From: Pseudomonadota bacterium
Lineage (GTDB): Bacteria; Myxococcota_A; UBA796; GCA-2862545
NCBI GenBank assembly: GCA_005776945.1
Contig: SXOB01000039.1
Coordinates: 1-64,000, forward strand
Direction of reading: 5' to 3'
Length of the DNA stretch: 64,000 bases
Position numbers and translations under genes: made by a program. Shown here in pieces: positions 17,069 to 25,342 of the stretch (positions are counted from its first letter, which is position 1; the number at the start of each line of letters is the position of its first letter). The notes under the pieces are model-generated. The model ran no database searches, was not told the DNA's origin, and was given only the letters and a program-made list of their open reading frames with translations.

Positions 17069-17793
17069 GTGCGCAGGACCTTGCGAACGAGCCGGTGCGA
17101 AAGGCCCTCCCCGGGCAAATAGGCGAGCCGCAGCGCGCCGGGCCGCAGGCGGACCGTGACCGACTCGGAAAGCGGCAACGGGATGCCGTCGACGACCGCA
17201 CGTACCGGGCGGCGGCCGACATTGCGCACGGCGATCGTCACCACGGAATTCCCGCCAAGGACGAACGGCCGCAGTCGCGGAAGGTGGGGACAAATCGGGG
17301 TGACGACCATCGCCACGACATCAGGGTGGAGCGGTGGACCGCCCGCCGAGAGGCTGTACGCCGTACTGCCTTGGGGCGTGCTCACGATGAGGCCGTCGGC
17401 GGCCAGCGGGTCGAGCACCGTTTCGCCGTCGACGGTGAGTGCGAGGTGGGCCGTCGCGTGGCTTGCGCGCTCGAAAACCACGTCGTTGACGGCGGTCGCG
17501 ACGGCGCCATCCGCCGTCGCCTCGAGCACCGGCAATTCTCGGATGGTTGGGACGCAGGTCGTCAGACGCTCCGCGAGCACATCCGGATCGGCGCCCGGGT
17601 CGTTGAGCAGAAAGCCAAGGCGGCCGGCGTGCAGGCCAAGATACGTCTCTCCCAACCCGCGTTCCCGGATCGTGCGGAGCAAGAAGCCGTCGCCACCGAT
17701 GACGACGACGGTCGCGCCGAGCGAAACGCCCCGGGTCGTGAGCGCCTCGGCCAGGTCCATGGCCTTGCGATTCGCGGCGTCGGCGACGATCAT
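17065..17793 (-). CDS. nadK: NAD kinase
   Basis: 242 residues; phosphorylates NAD to NADP. The diagnostic GGDG is at residues 33-36 (VVVIGGDGFLLRTI). The NAD-binding VNDVVFER and the catalytic-domain segment STPQGSTAYSLSAGGPPL are also present. The ATG at 17793 overlaps the upstream gene's TGA (ATGA). This start leaves a short N-terminal domain, about 30 residues before GGDG, at the lower end for bacterial NadK. A longer frame upstream overlaps the preceding gene and is not used. Confidence 0.93.
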   Translation of the reverse strand: MIVADAANRKAMDLAEALTTRGVSLGATVVVIGGDGFLLRTIRERGLGETYLGLHAGRLGFLLNDPGADPDVLAERLTTCVPTIRELPVLEATADGAVATAVNDVVFERASHATAHLALTVDGETVLDPLAADGLIVSTPQGSTAYSLSAGGPPLHPDVVAMVVTPICPHLPRLRPFVLGGNSVVTIAVRNVGRRPVRAVVDGIPLPLSESVTVRLRPGALRLAYLPGEGLSHRLVRKVLRT

Positions 17794-18449
17794 TTCGTCC
17801 ACCTCCAGGTCGCCCAGGCGACGCGGCCCGGCGCGAGGGCGTCGTCGTCGGCTCCCGGTGTTCGATAGCTCAGGACGTGCAGCGCTGTCGTGGTCGGCGC
17901 CGCCCACACCTCGACGAGCTGGCCTTCGCCGCCGTCGGGAAGGGCGATGAGGAACCGCGCACAGGCGCGGCCGTCGACGTACTCCGTGCTGCGGTCAAGC
18001 AAGACGCCGCCGGCGCCGTCGAGCAAGGCAGCCTCGAAGGTCGGCGCAAAGGGGTCGGTGGCTTCGAGGGCGTCGTAGCGGAGCAGTCCGCCAGCAACCT
18101 CCGCCGCCGGAGCGGGAAGCGCCGGGGACCAAATCGTGAACGCAGGGACGGGGGAGACCGACGACCACCCGGCGACGTCGACAGGGACCGGGCCGCCGCG
18201 CACCATCGTCGCGGATTCCAGCGATTCGCCGCGCCAGACGAGCGTGGTGACGACGTGGCCCGACGCGTCCTGGTGGTGGTCGATGAGCGTGCCGTCGGGC
18301 CCGGGCAGACGGCGGCGAACGGCGACGCCGTCGGGCGCAATCCATGCCTTTTCGCCTCCGCGGCGGTTGGTGGTTCGGATGCGCTCGCCCACGCGCGCAA
18401 AGGGCGTCTCGGGCCCCGCAAGAGCGACGATGGCCCACCAGGCGATCAC
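17790..18449 (-). CDS. Exported protein of unknown function
   Basis: 219 residues. GTG start at 18449 overlaps the preceding stop (GTGA). A very short Sec leader MIAWWAIVALA is followed by GPETP, a likely signal peptidase I site. The rest is beta-rich with acidic patches and ends AWATWRWTK. No family was recognised. It lies between a predicted outer-membrane protein and nadK in a strictly coupled operon, so its synthesis is probably tied to the outer-membrane protein next to it. Confidence 0.7.
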   Translation of the reverse strand: MIAWWAIVALAGPETPFARVGERIRTTNRRGGEKAWIAPDGVAVRRRLPGPDGTLIDHHQDASGHVVTTLVWRGESLESATMVRGGPVPVDVAGWSSVSPVPAFTIWSPALPAPAAEVAGGLLRYDALEATDPFAPTFEAALLDGAGGVLLDRSTEYVDGRACARFLIALPDGGEGQLVEVWAAPTTTALHVLSYRTPGADDDALAPGRVAWATWRWTK

Positions 18450-19882
18450 AGGGGCCCCAAGTGTACGGCGACGCCAAGCTCGGCCGCGAATGCCCACGGC
18501 GATGTGTCGGACGGCGTTGGCGAGGTGCCGAGGCCCTGGCCCACGTCGTAGGTCCGGACGCGGTGGGGACCCAACGTGAGGTCGCTGCGGAACTGGGCGA
18601 AAACGCTGACGTCGTCCGCAGCACGGCCCTCGATGCCGAGCGCGGTGCCAGCGAGCCATGCGGTGGGGGCTTCGAGACGGACGAGGTCGGCCACGCCAGG
18701 GTCGAGCGCTCGGCCCGTCCAGTGGGCGCCACGTAGAACGACGCGCGGATGAACCGCGTGGCTGACGAGCGGGACGATGACGGCCGTCCCCCCGACCGCC
18801 GTCGAGGACATCGCCGCGGAGGTCGTGCTTCCAGGCAGGTCGGGTGTCCCTTCGACGTCTTCATCGAGGGTCACGTCGATACGGCCCGCGAAGCCGTCGA
18901 GCCGCAAACCAAGCTCCAACCAAGGGGTCAGGCCATAGCCGGCGCCGACGGACCAGCCGACGGCAGGCGCGGCGATGACCTCCTGGATTTCGACGACGTG
19001 GAGCGCGGCCAGCGTGCTGTCGTCGCGCAGGACCTCGCCGTCGAATCGTTCGTGCCACGGTCCGACGCCGGGTGCGGCCGACGCGACGACGGCGATCCGC
19101 CCCTTGCGCCCGTCTGCGCGCCGTTGCCAACTGTCGAGGGGCAAACCGCTGTTCCGCCACCGCCGCCACACGCTTCGGGACAAGTCCACGGTTGCCCAGG
19201 GCTGGGCGCCAGCGCGATCCATGGCGGCCACGTCCGAGGACCGGAGTCGCGTGACCGAGAGGTCGCCCGCTGTGGGCCGCTCGACGGCGCCGAGATTCGC
19301 GAGATCGGCGAGCGAACTCCGGATCGCCGAATCCCGTGCCGCTTCCCGCTCCGCACGGATCGCCGGGTCCTCGATGTCTCTGAGGTCGGAGAGCGCGTAG
19401 TCCCCGCGGAGGATGCGGTCGAAGGCGTCGGCGACCTGGTTGAAGACGTCCCCGCCGAGGTCGACCGGCATTTCGTAGGCGAGCACTTCGCGCGCGTTTT
19501 CGACGTCGACGAAGGTCCCCTCGAAGACGAAGCCATCGCCGTCGCGAAGGACGATCCCGCCGGCGACCCATTGTGCGGAGCCACGTTGGCCGAGCACGAG
19601 CGCACAACCCGCGTACTGACCCGGCGGACAGGCGTGCGCGTAGGTCGTGGCATCGTAGCCGCGGTCGTCGAAGTCGGGGACGTCCGACAGCGGCACGAAG
19701 GCGTTGCGCGCCTCGATGGCGGCCGTCAGACGGGCCGTGAGGGCCACGGCGGCCGCGACCAACGCGGGGTCGTCGGTCGACGATGGCTGAACGGGCGCGA
19801 CCATGACGGTGTCGAAGTTCAGGACCACCGGAGGAGGCGGTTCGGACGCCATGGCGGCCACTCCGAACCAACTGAGCGTCAC
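18446..19882 (-). CDS. Predicted outer-membrane or periplasmic protein with C-terminal barrel-like half
   Basis: 478 residues. GTG start at 19882 overlaps the stop of the RlmD-like gene. Leader MTLSWFGVAAMA with cleavage before SEPPPP. The N-terminal half holds a small alpha/beta region with Cys residues (CPPGQYAGCALVLGQRG). A helical middle contains many acidic and basic residues (RDIEDPAIRAEREAARD). The C-terminal half alternates hydrophobic and polar residues as beta-barrel strands do (VGAGYGLTPWLELGLRLDG) and ends ELGVAVHLGPL. No known family was recognised. Location in the outer membrane is inferred. Confidence 0.65.
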   Translation of the reverse strand: MTLSWFGVAAMASEPPPPVVLNFDTVMVAPVQPSSTDDPALVAAAVALTARLTAAIEARNAFVPLSDVPDFDDRGYDATTYAHACPPGQYAGCALVLGQRGSAQWVAGGIVLRDGDGFVFEGTFVDVENAREVLAYEMPVDLGGDVFNQVADAFDRILRGDYALSDLRDIEDPAIRAEREAARDSAIRSSLADLANLGAVERPTAGDLSVTRLRSSDVAAMDRAGAQPWATVDLSRSVWRRWRNSGLPLDSWQRRADGRKGRIAVVASAAPGVGPWHERFDGEVLRDDSTLAALHVVEIQEVIAAPAVGWSVGAGYGLTPWLELGLRLDGFAGRIDVTLDEDVEGTPDLPGSTTSAAMSSTAVGGTAVIVPLVSHAVHPRVVLRGAHWTGRALDPGVADLVRLEAPTAWLAGTALGIEGRAADDVSVFAQFRSDLTLGPHRVRTYDVGQGLGTSPTPSDTSPWAFAAELGVAVHLGPL

Positions 19883-21294
19883 GCGGTCACGCGTCGGCGT
19901 TTGGGGGCCCGCGAGGGGGTGGCCACGGGTGTCGCGGCCGTCAGAATCGCGATGCACTCGACGTGGGCGGTGTGGGGGAACATGTCGAAACGGTCGAGCG
20001 GCTGAATCTTGAAGCCGGCGTCGACGAAGGCGGCGAGATCGCGCGCCATCGCGCTCGGATTGGACGAGACGTAGGCGATGCGCCGCGGTTGCAGCGCGAC
20101 GACCCCGGCGACGACCTCGGGCTCAAGGCCCCTACGCGCGGGGTTCAAGAGGACGGTCGGCCGGAACGTTGCGAACCTGGCGGCGAGGGCGGGCAGGGCC
20201 ACCTCGACCCGCTCGTGGATGAACTCGACGGTCAGGCCTGCGAGGCGCGCCGATTCTCGTGCTCGCAGGACTGCGGATTCGAGGTCCTCCACTCCCAACG
20301 CGAAACCGGCGTCGCGGGCGAGCGGCAGGGTCAGGCTGCCGACCCCGCTGAACAAGTCCAGGACGGTGTCGTCGGCGCCGAGCGCCAGTCGCGCACGCAG
20401 ACGGCGGACGAGGACTTCGGCGGTCCCGGGGTTCGTTTGGAAGAAGTCGGCGGGGCCGATGCGGCAGGGCGTGCCGTCCACCTGTTCCTCGATCGTGTCT
20501 TGGCCGACGAGGGGGCGGACGCCGACGGCGCCGCGCGCGTCCGTCAGAAACGTCTCGTGCCCCGGGTCGTCATTGATGTGCAGCCAGACGCCGACGATGC
20601 GATCGATGCCGGCGGCCAAGGCCTCGGCGAGCGCGCTCAGCTCCGGGCTACGGCGCGTGGTGACGAGGGTGACGAGGACTTCGCCCGTCGCCCGGCTGAC
20701 GCGGAGGACCGCAGCGCGCAGCACGCCGCGCCCCGACGGATGGTCCCACGCGGCGGACTCGACCTCGCGTGCAACGTGGGCAAGGCGGGCCATCGTGCGC
20801 CGCAGGATGGGGGCGACGACCAGGCAGTCGGGGATGGGCACGACTTCGCGGGTGTTGCGGCCCCAGGCGCCCATCTTGAGGCGGCCGTCGGCCGTCGTCG
20901 AAAATCCCACTTTGACGACGTGGCGAAAGTCGCGGTCGCCGTCGGGGCCTGTGAACCACTCGCCGGGTTCGACGCGGACGCCGTGTTCGCGCATCGCATC
21001 GCCGATCAGCTGGTCGCGCGCTTGTTTCTGCGCCTCGGGGCTCACGTGCATCAGCGCGCAGCCGCCGCAGCGATCGTAGCGATCGCAGGCGATGGGTACC
21101 CGGTCGGGACTCGGCGAGCGCGCGCGGACGTGGTGGGTCACGATGACCTGCCGCCCGTCGTGATCGACGCCCACCTGGGCCATCTCGCCCGGGATTCCGC
21201 CCCAGACGACGACGGTTCGGCCGTCCGGTAGCTTTGCGGCGGCCTCGCCACGGGGCGTCCAGGCCGTCGGTCGGACGGTGGGCAACGGTTGCAT
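19879..21294 (-). CDS. RlmD/TrmA-family (uracil-C5)-methyltransferase homologue, nucleophile Cys replaced by Ser
   Basis: 471 residues from the ATG at 21294 (a GTG at 21324 is also possible). Three domains: an N-terminal TRAM-like region (PRGEAAAKLPDGRTVVVWGG); a [4Fe-4S] site with C70, C76, C79 and the distal C157; and a SAM-binding methyltransferase fold (LDLFSGVGSLTLPLA). The C-terminal catalytic block is FDMFPHTAHVECI, including the catalytic-base Glu. In RumA/RlmD the nucleophile is Cys in YVSCNP; here the motif is YVSSNP with Ser411. The usual DPPR is also altered to LNPARRG. The Fe-S cluster is retained, but classic covalent catalysis at uracil C5 seems unlikely. Confidence 0.8.
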   Translation of the reverse strand: MQPLPTVRPTAWTPRGEAAAKLPDGRTVVVWGGIPGEMAQVGVDHDGRQVIVTHHVRARSPSPDRVPIACDRYDRCGGCALMHVSPEAQKQARDQLIGDAMREHGVRVEPGEWFTGPDGDRDFRHVVKVGFSTTADGRLKMGAWGRNTREVVPIPDCLVVAPILRRTMARLAHVAREVESAAWDHPSGRGVLRAAVLRVSRATGEVLVTLVTTRRSPELSALAEALAAGIDRIVGVWLHINDDPGHETFLTDARGAVGVRPLVGQDTIEEQVDGTPCRIGPADFFQTNPGTAEVLVRRLRARLALGADDTVLDLFSGVGSLTLPLARDAGFALGVEDLESAVLRARESARLAGLTVEFIHERVEVALPALAARFATFRPTVLLNPARRGLEPEVVAGVVALQPRRIAYVSSNPSAMARDLAAFVDAGFKIQPLDRFDMFPHTAHVECIAILTAATPVATPSRAPKRRRVTA

Positions 21295-21398
21295 GGGGCC
21301 GTCGCTATCGCGCCCCCTGGTCACGCGGGGCGCCCTGTGGTAGCGTCATCTGCCAGCCCCCGTTCTCCCCTCTCCTCCCTCTGCCCCCCGAGGCCCCC

Positions 21399-22520
21399 AT
21401 GTCCGCTCCAGCGCTCGCCCCGAGCGACGGGATCGCGTTTGACGCCGTCGCCCGTTCCTCTCGCTCCGAACACCCGCTCCCGTTGGGCGGAGTGCCCCGC
21501 GCGCTGCGCGAGGCCGCGGAATTGCAGGGGATCGACCCCGTTGCCGAGCTGTTCAACGAGGCGCTCTCCTACGCGAACGACGGCCATCTGAGGCTCGCCC
21601 GCGAACGATTGGGCATGCTGGTCTGCCTCGCTCCCGACGATGCCCAGGCGCGGCTGCTGCTCGCTCGCGTGCACGTCGCTGCAGGGCGTTGGCGGGATGC
21701 GACCACCGCGCTGGAAGAGGCCGTCGCCGCCGGCGTCACGGTCCCCGCAACGCTGCGGCGCGCGGTGGAGGACGCCACGCGTGGCGAAGAGGCGGGTGCC
21801 GACGAGGACCGCGCCGCCATGCGGGCCCGCGAGCTTGGCGAGCTCAAATCGTTGCGCCAAGAGGCACGCCGGCTGCGCGCCGAAAATGCCCAGCTCGACG
21901 GCCGCTCCTTGGAGCTGGAGCGCGAGGCTCGCCGTTGGGTGTGGGCCACGGCCGCCGTGGCCGGCGCGGCCAGCGTATTCCTTGCCGTCAACCTGCTTTT
22001 GGGCGTCTCGGATTCGCCGACGGAGGTCGCATCTGTGACCCCGAGCGCCCCATCGGCCCCGGCCGCTGCGGCCGTGGTCGAGGCGCCGGCGCCGGTCCCA
22101 GCCGCACCGGTGGCCGCCCCGCCGGCGGCTCCAACCGCCGCCGACCTCGCTCAGGCCGCGGCTTCGGCCCTGGCCGCTTCGTCGACCCTCGCTGGGAGCG
22201 AGCTCGAAGTCGAAGTGGACGGCACTCGGGCCAAGCTCATGGGCAGTGTCCTGACGACGGCCCAGCGCTCGACGGCCCGGACCCTCGTGGGCCAGGTGGA
22301 CGGCGTCACCGAGGTCGACAGCGCCGGCGTCTCGCTCTTGGCCCGTAAGAAGGGCGCGACCCACACGGTCGCGTCGGGCGAGAACCTCGGCAAGATCGCG
22401 CAGCTCTACTACGGCGAATCGTCGCTCACGGCGCCGATCCTCACGGCGAACCGGGCCACCTTGCCGTCGGCGTCGAAAATGCAAATCGGCCAGGTGCTCA
22501 AGATTCCCGCCGTCGACTGA
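21399..22520 (+). CDS. Membrane protein with TPR, coiled coil, BON-like and LysM domains
   Basis: 373 residues. The cytoplasmic N-terminal half has a TPR-like segment (about residues 45-125, ARERLGMLVCLAPDDAQARL) and a charged coiled coil (about 135-178). One transmembrane helix spans about residues 180-203 (WVWATAAVAGAASVFLAVNLL). A Pro/Ala linker and a BON-like domain (about 267-314, KLMGSVLTTAQRSTARTLV) follow. A C-terminal LysM spans about 321-372 (HTVASGENLGKIAQLYYG). The arrangement suggests an inner-membrane protein reaching the peptidoglycan from a cytoplasmic assembly scaffold. Start ATG at 21399. Confidence 0.8.
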   Translation: MSAPALAPSDGIAFDAVARSSRSEHPLPLGGVPRALREAAELQGIDPVAELFNEALSYANDGHLRLARERLGMLVCLAPDDAQARLLLARVHVAAGRWRDATTALEEAVAAGVTVPATLRRAVEDATRGEEAGADEDRAAMRARELGELKSLRQEARRLRAENAQLDGRSLELEREARRWVWATAAVAGAASVFLAVNLLLGVSDSPTEVASVTPSAPSAPAAAAVVEAPAPVPAAPVAAPPAAPTAADLAQAAASALAASSTLAGSELEVEVDGTRAKLMGSVLTTAQRSTARTLVGQVDGVTEVDSAGVSLLARKKGATHTVASGENLGKIAQLYYGESSLTAPILTANRATLPSASKMQIGQVLKIPAVD

Positions 22521-22559
22521 CGGCGCGAAGCGTCCGCCAGGTTCGGATGAGCGGGCCTG

Positions 22560-22574
22560 TGCAACAGCCTGCTA
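22560..22574 (-). other. Stop-codon-linked 15-mer, copy 1
   Basis: On the minus strand this reads TAGCAGGCTGTTGCA and begins with the TAG stop of the outer-membrane lipoprotein gene. A near-identical 15-mer (one mismatch) begins exactly at the TAG stop of the unrelated LysR gene at 36248-36262. Role unknown: 3'-end processing, a recombination footprint or chance. Confidence 0.4.
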
Positions 22575-23216
22575 GAATCTGAGCCCGGTCGACAGGTAGC
22601 CGCCGGGGACGACGGTCAACAGGTAGAGTCCACCGCCGACCGAGAAGGCAACGCGGTCCGCGATGGGCGCGTCGAGCCGCAAGTCGAGCTGGTTGTAGAA
22701 GGCAGGAATCGGGATCACCTCGAGGATGTCGCCGCTGACGGTGTCTTCGACGAGGACGGCAACGTCGGTCGTGTTGAACGGGACCTGGACATCCATGGTG
22801 AAGGTGACGGCGAAGGCGCCCGTCTCCTGGTAGCCGTGGGCGGCCTGGGCGGAGAAGCTGCCGCCGGCGAATGGCATCTGCCAAGGCAGGAAGCCACCGA
22901 TATCGCCCGTGCCGACGTCGCCGCCGAGCCGGAAGCCAAGGTGGAACCCGTCGTGTTGAGCGCCGCGGGTCCGAAGCCAAAGGCCGGGGCCGATCGAGCC
23001 GTATGACAGCGACCCTTGGGCGCGGGCGTCGAAAGCCAGGATCGGGGCGCCGGGGACGGGGACGAGTTGCGTGACGGCGAGCGCAGGCATCGTGCTCACC
23101 TCCACGCTCGTGGTGGGCTGGACGGCCACCGAGCCCGCCACCACCGGGGTGAAGTGGGCGGCGGGCGGAACGGCGGGAATGCAGCCCGCGAGAAAGAACA
23201 GCGCGTGGGTGGTCAC
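22572..23216 (-). CDS. Outer-membrane-type beta-rich lipoprotein
   Basis: 214 residues from GTG 23216; an ATG at 23234 would add six residues. The GTG is preferred because the promoter-like GGTAGG then lies 20 nt upstream, as in neighbouring genes. Leader MTTHALFFLAGC with lipobox Cys12. After a Pro/Val-rich linker the protein consists of alternating strands (GSIGPGLWLRTRG, LDLRLDAPIADRVAFSVGGG) and ends GYLSTGLRF. A terminal Phe is the outer-membrane assembly signal of barrels. Having both a lipobox and a barrel-like C-terminus is unusual, and no family was recognised. Divergent from potA. Confidence 0.65.
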   Translation of the reverse strand: MTTHALFFLAGCIPAVPPAAHFTPVVAGSVAVQPTTSVEVSTMPALAVTQLVPVPGAPILAFDARAQGSLSYGSIGPGLWLRTRGAQHDGFHLGFRLGGDVGTGDIGGFLPWQMPFAGGSFSAQAAHGYQETGAFAVTFTMDVQVPFNTTDVAVLVEDTVSGDILEVIPIPAFYNQLDLRLDAPIADRVAFSVGGGLYLLTVVPGGYLSTGLRF

Positions 23217-23354
23217 GGCCTCGCCATAGGGCATCCCCTACCCGGTCGCAAGGGCCCGTTCCTCGGCGGTGGCGTCGACCCGGCATAGCCGGCGTTTGCG
23301 GACGAGAGTTGCCCTTCCGCGTGCAAAGGGTATGCAGCCCGACCCGGGGGGCGT
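23217..23354 (+). promoter_or_regulatory. Divergent control region between the lipoprotein gene and potA
   Basis: 138 nt between divergent starts. On the minus strand GGTAGG (23242-23237) lies 20 nt before the lipoprotein GTG. On the plus strand GCATAGCC (23284-23291) and GGGTATGCA (23328-23336) are the only AT-containing promoter-like clusters before potA. No clear operator dyad was seen. Confidence 0.3.
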
Positions 23355-24461
23355 GTGGACGACGTCGTCGAGTTCGTCCGAGTCAGCAAGACGTTTGCGG
23401 CCTACCGGGCCGTCGACAACATCTCTTTCGAGGTTCGGAGGGGGGAGTTCTTCTCGATCCTCGGGCCGTCGGGATGCGGCAAGACCACGACGTTGCGCCT
23501 GCTTGCGGGCTTCGAGCAGCCCGACGCGGACGGCGGCGAGGTGAGGCTGCTCGGCGAACGCGTCAACGAGCGACGGCCCTACGAGCGCCAGATCGCGATG
23601 GTCTTTCAGTCCTATGCGCTGTTTCCTCACCTCAGCGTGGAGCGCAACGTCGCATTCGGCCTCGAGATGCGCGCTGTGTCGGCTTCGGACGTCCCCAAAC
23701 GTGTCGCGGCGGCCCTCGAACTCGTCCGCCTCGATCCCGGCGTGTTCGGGCGACGGATGCCGGCGCAGTTGTCGGGTGGCCAACGGCAACGGGTCGCGCT
23801 TGCGCGCGCGCTCGTGCTGGAGCCCGCCTTGTTGCTTCTCGACGAGCCGCTCGGCGCCATCGATCTCAAGCTGCGCAAGGAGATGCAGTTCGAGCTCAAG
23901 CAGCTCAATCGTCAGCTTGGAACGACGTTCGTCTACGTCACCCACGATCAAGAAGAAGCCCTGACGATGTCCGACCGCATCGCGGTGATGAGCAACTCTC
24001 GCATCGCCCAACTGGGGTCGCCTGCAGAGATCTACGAAAATCCCCGGACGCCCTTCGTCGCCCGCTTCATCGGCGAGTCCAATTTCCTCGAAGGGACGGC
24101 CGTAGAGCCAGACGGCGAGGGTTGGCTCGTCGTCGACGACGGTGGGCACCGCTGGCACCTGCCGGCTGGGCCGGGGGTCGCGGGTGGGCGGCGGGTTTCT
24201 GTGGCCGTGCGGCCCGAATGGCTGGATTTGTTCCGTCCTGGGGAGACCCCAGCGGGGGAGAACGTGCTGCCTGGCATCGTTCGCGACGTCGTCTACCTAG
24301 GCGAGACCCTCCACGTCGTCGTACGCGTCGCGCCGGAGCGCGATCTGACGGTGGCGCTGCGCAACGAGGGCCAGCTGGCGCGTCCGTTGCCCTGGGCGCG
24401 GGGCGACGCGGTTCATCTCGGTTGGCTTCCCGGCGACAGCCAGGTGTTGGAGGCCGATTGA
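23355..24461 (+). CDS. potA: Polyamine ABC transporter ATPase
   Basis: 368-residue ABC ATPase that powers uptake of spermidine, putrescine or related compounds. Walker A GPSGCGKT is at residues 37-44, the LSGGQ signature at 139-143, then Walker B LLLLDEP and the switch His in THDQEEALTMSDR. A C-terminal TOBE-type region (about residue 250 on) carries the PotA-like segment ISVAVRPEW-type (here VSVAVRPEWLDLF). GTG start at 23355. Its TGA overlaps the TTG start of potB. First gene of a four-gene importer operon. Confidence 0.92.
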   Translation: MDDVVEFVRVSKTFAAYRAVDNISFEVRRGEFFSILGPSGCGKTTTLRLLAGFEQPDADGGEVRLLGERVNERRPYERQIAMVFQSYALFPHLSVERNVAFGLEMRAVSASDVPKRVAAALELVRLDPGVFGRRMPAQLSGGQRQRVALARALVLEPALLLLDEPLGAIDLKLRKEMQFELKQLNRQLGTTFVYVTHDQEEALTMSDRIAVMSNSRIAQLGSPAEIYENPRTPFVARFIGESNFLEGTAVEPDGEGWLVVDDGGHRWHLPAGPGVAGGRRVSVAVRPEWLDLFRPGETPAGENVLPGIVRDVVYLGETLHVVVRVAPERDLTVALRNEGQLARPLPWARGDAVHLGWLPGDSQVLEAD

Positions 24462-25342
24462 ACCGGTCCCCACGGCGCGCCGTCCTCGCTTGGTTTGCGG
24501 CGCGCCCGGGTTGGCGCGCGTTCGGCCTCGCTGGTCCTGCGGTCGTGTGGCTGCTGGCGTTCTTCCTCATTCCGCTTGGCCTGATGTTGGGTACGAGCGT
24601 GATGCCGCGCGGCGTGTATGGCGGGGTCGAATGGGGTTTCACGTTCGAACACTACGGCCGCTTCGCGGATCGGATGTACTTGTCCATTCTGTGGCGGACG
24701 GCCCAGGACGCCGGCATCACCACCTTGATCTGCTTGCTGATGGGCTACCCGGTCGCCTACGTGATCGCGCGTTCCGGGCCCTGGAAGAATTTTCTGCTCT
24801 TCCTCGTTGTCTTGCCGTTCTGGACCAGCTTTCTCGTGCGCACCTTCGCGATGATCTTCCTGCTTCGCGACACCGGGCTGATCAACGCGATGCTCTTGAG
24901 ATTCGGCCTCATCGCCGAGCCGATTCAGATGCTCTACACGCCCTGGGCCGTGCTCGTCGGCCTCGTCTACGGCTTCCTGCCCTTCATGGTCTTGCCGATC
25001 TACGCCAGCCTCGAAAAGATGGACTGGACGCTGTTGGAAGCCGCTGAGGTGCTAGGCGCGCGCCCTGCGGCGCGCTTCCTCCGGATCACCTTGCCGCTCT
25101 CCCTTCCCGGTGTGGCGGCCGGCTGTTGCCTCGTCTTCATCCCGAGCCTCGGTAGCTTTCTCACCTCGGACCTGTTGGGCGGCGCGAAGCAGATCCTGAT
25201 CGGAAACCTCGTCCAGAACCAGTTCACGTCGGCCCGAAATTGGCCCTTCGGCTCGGCGGCCTCGTTCGTGCTCATGGCGGTCGTGTTGGTCGGCGTGATG
25301 GTGTGGCAACGCATCCGCGACGCCGATGAGCGTGCGATATGA
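24458..25342 (+). CDS. potB: Polyamine ABC transporter permease PotB
   Basis: 294-residue inner-membrane permease with about six transmembrane helices and the EAA loop that contacts PotA (LLEAAEVLGARPAARFLRITLPLSLPG). The TTG start at 24458 is fixed by GGAGG at 24449-24453 and the TTGA overlap with the potA stop. The same frame runs open upstream inside potA but has no coding character there. The N-terminus is basic (NRSPRRAVLAW), as expected for an inside-positive first loop. Stop overlaps the potC ATG. Confidence 0.92.
   Translation: MNRSPRRAVLAWFAARPGWRAFGLAGPAVVWLLAFFLIPLGLMLGTSVMPRGVYGGVEWGFTFEHYGRFADRMYLSILWRTAQDAGITTLICLLMGYPVAYVIARSGPWKNFLLFLVVLPFWTSFLVRTFAMIFLLRDTGLINAMLLRFGLIAEPIQMLYTPWAVLVGLVYGFLPFMVLPIYASLEKMDWTLLEAAEVLGARPAARFLRITLPLSLPGVAAGCCLVFIPSLGSFLTSDLLGGAKQILIGNLVQNQFTSARNWPFGSAASFVLMAVVLVGVMVWQRIRDADERAI

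Noticed and set aside
23309-24457. Upstream extension of the potB frame through potA
   Set aside because: The extension is Arg-rich non-coding-like sequence inside potA. The TTG at 24458 with GGAGG and stop overlap is a far better start.
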